The position numbers and the translations under genes were made by a program. Shown here in pieces: positions 62,696-64,000 of a stretch of DNA of 64,000 nt. The stretch is from Dromaius novaehollandiae (lineage: Eukaryota; Chordata; Aves; Casuariiformes; Dromaiidae): positions 150,803,517 to 150,867,516 of the forward strand of contig NC_088099.1 of the NCBI RefSeq assembly GCF_036370855.1. The letters are read 5' to 3'. The notes under the pieces are model-generated. The model did not search any database, was not told the origin of the DNA, and saw only the letters and a list, made by a program, of their open reading frames with translations. Numbering within the stretch: the stretch's first letter is position 1; each line of letters starts with the position of its first letter.

Positions 62696-64000
62696 GCATA
62701 TGAACTTGTTTCTCTATTTCTTTTCCTGCAGTGGCTCCCAAGTCATGTCCCTTCAGTGATGTCTGAAACTTCCAGCACATGGAGGAGGAGACCTGGCTCT
62801 TCAGATCTCAAAGTGCCTACAAAGAAAGACAGTCCATTAGCCGGATTTATTTGCAGTGCAAGGAAGTGATCCCTCAGACCCACAAGACTTTCACATCTAA
62901 CCAGTACTATTTGCAACTTTGATCAGTTTTGATATGTCATCTTGCCTCATCTGCTGGCTTGGCTACTTGGCCAGAGCAAGTTAAAAGTTAGCTTTAGAGC
63001 AAATGTTGTCATCATGGCCAGCATTTGATTTTTTTCTTGATTTTTTTTTAAGCACATTAACTGAAAGTGGACTGTCTACCCTGCTGAGTGTATGTGTGAT
63101 TCATAACAGCAGCTCTTTTAGCATTGCTTGATCTTTTTCAGTCTAGACAATGTGTCAAAGATACAGACATGTTGCATGTCTCTAAATGAAAATGTGAAGT
63201 GGCATTGTGGTCCACAACTCCAGCTATCTTTGAAGCATGTCTTGAAGAAGATGGTAGTGCAACTACTAGAACCAAGCGAGGATTTAGTCTACAAGGGAGC
63301 TGGACCCCAGAGGAGTGTGGTCTACATGCTTAGCACAAGGACTAGCTGGAAATCTTTCTGCACAACAAGGCCAAAAGCATTCTCCCAGAGGAGCATCAGG
63401 TACTCAGGCTGATACACTGAAAGTGCTGTTTCATGGATAACCACACACTGTACATTCATGCAACAAAAGCTATCAAAGGACAAGGAAGAAGTCACTGAAT
63501 GGTACATGTTTTGGCATTAAGGGATTCATCATGTCACCTTCACAGACACTATGAAAGCTTAATAAGCATTAAAAAATTTAGAAAGACAACAACCTAGCCC
63601 CCATAGGTATAGTGCTTAAGGAAACCATATTTAAAGGACAGAATTAACATAAGATATCATTCAGCATTTACAAACATTTTCTACTGAAACCAGTGTCATT
63701 TACAGGCAAAAGTCCCAGCTTCATTTTCATATAAGTTTTGCTAAAACTGAAATCCAATGCAGGTTTCCAAAGTAACAATGCAAGAGGAATAGCAAATATA
63801 TAAGAATAAAATATATATAATATATATATATAATAATATATATATATATATAAAAAACAAATTCTCAGGAATGCGTGGCTATGTAAGTGCAGTTACAATC
63901 AACAAGGTAACAAATCCTTTCCCTTGAGCTTGCAGGGTTTTTTTTTTTTCTTCTCTCCTTTGTAACTCTTCCGGGAATGTGTCAAGCCAGGAAGAGGAGA
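62696..64000. other. Right-end non-coding region
   Basis: No recognisable gene. A 94-codon plus-strand frame at 63128-63412 is unfamiliar. A TA-rich repeat lies at 63795-63852 and a T run near 63936-63950. Confidence 0.5.
63795..63852. repeat. (TA)n-rich microsatellite
   Basis: Interrupted TA dinucleotide run of nearly 60 bases (with AAT breaks). It is self-complementary and able to extrude hairpins. Confidence 0.92.

Noticed and set aside
1..64000. tRNA, snRNA and rRNA genes
   Set aside because: A read-through for the usual tRNA B-box and snRNA landmarks found nothing convincing. A tRNAscan-SE/Infernal run would settle it.

Overview
This window looks like vertebrate nuclear DNA, most likely from a bird. 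It holds one confidently recognisable protein gene, TMEM74, which is intact on the minus strand near the left end. It also has at least two 5'-truncated CR1 LINE copies at the right end, of the kind that dominates avian repeat content. Microsatellites, CpG islands, a spliced gene and the near absence of other repeats fit a compact avian-type genome. Turtles and crocodilians also carry CR1, so the bird call is an inference.

Layout. Bases 1-3889 are mostly AT-rich non-coding DNA with scattered minus-strand open frames, one placed against a good splice donor, and a possible poly(A) signal. Bases 3890-4620 form a sharp CpG island with CRE-like, E-box and CCAAT motifs that no recognised gene explains. 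Bases 4621-6148 are the 3' flank and probable 3' UTR of TMEM74. Bases 6149-7105 are the single coding exon of TMEM74, with a strong splice acceptor at 7310-7311, a roughly 1 kb intron and a CpG-island promoter/first-exon region near 8338-8670. That promoter carries a ZNF143-type element.

From about 8.7 kb to 59.8 kb I see no recognisable protein gene. From general knowledge of vertebrate gene order (EIF3E-EMC2-TMEM74-TRHR), this should be the TMEM74-TRHR intergenic region, but no TRHR sequence is visible. The region holds microsatellites, short tandem duplications, several small GC-rich patches with promoter-like or splice-like signals (11.7-12.5, 41.75-42.1, 48.2-48.45, 50.15-50.35 kb) and a possible solo LTR or terminal exon near 15.2-15.6 kb. 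CR1 copies lie at 59.87-60.58 and 62.39-62.70 kb, and a long TA-rich repeat sits near the right edge.

Nothing here looks like a new enzymatic, defence or mobile system. The best leads are regulatory: the unexplained CpG island 1.5 kb past the TMEM74 stop codon, the TMEM74 promoter architecture, and possible unannotated transcripts starting from GC-rich patches.
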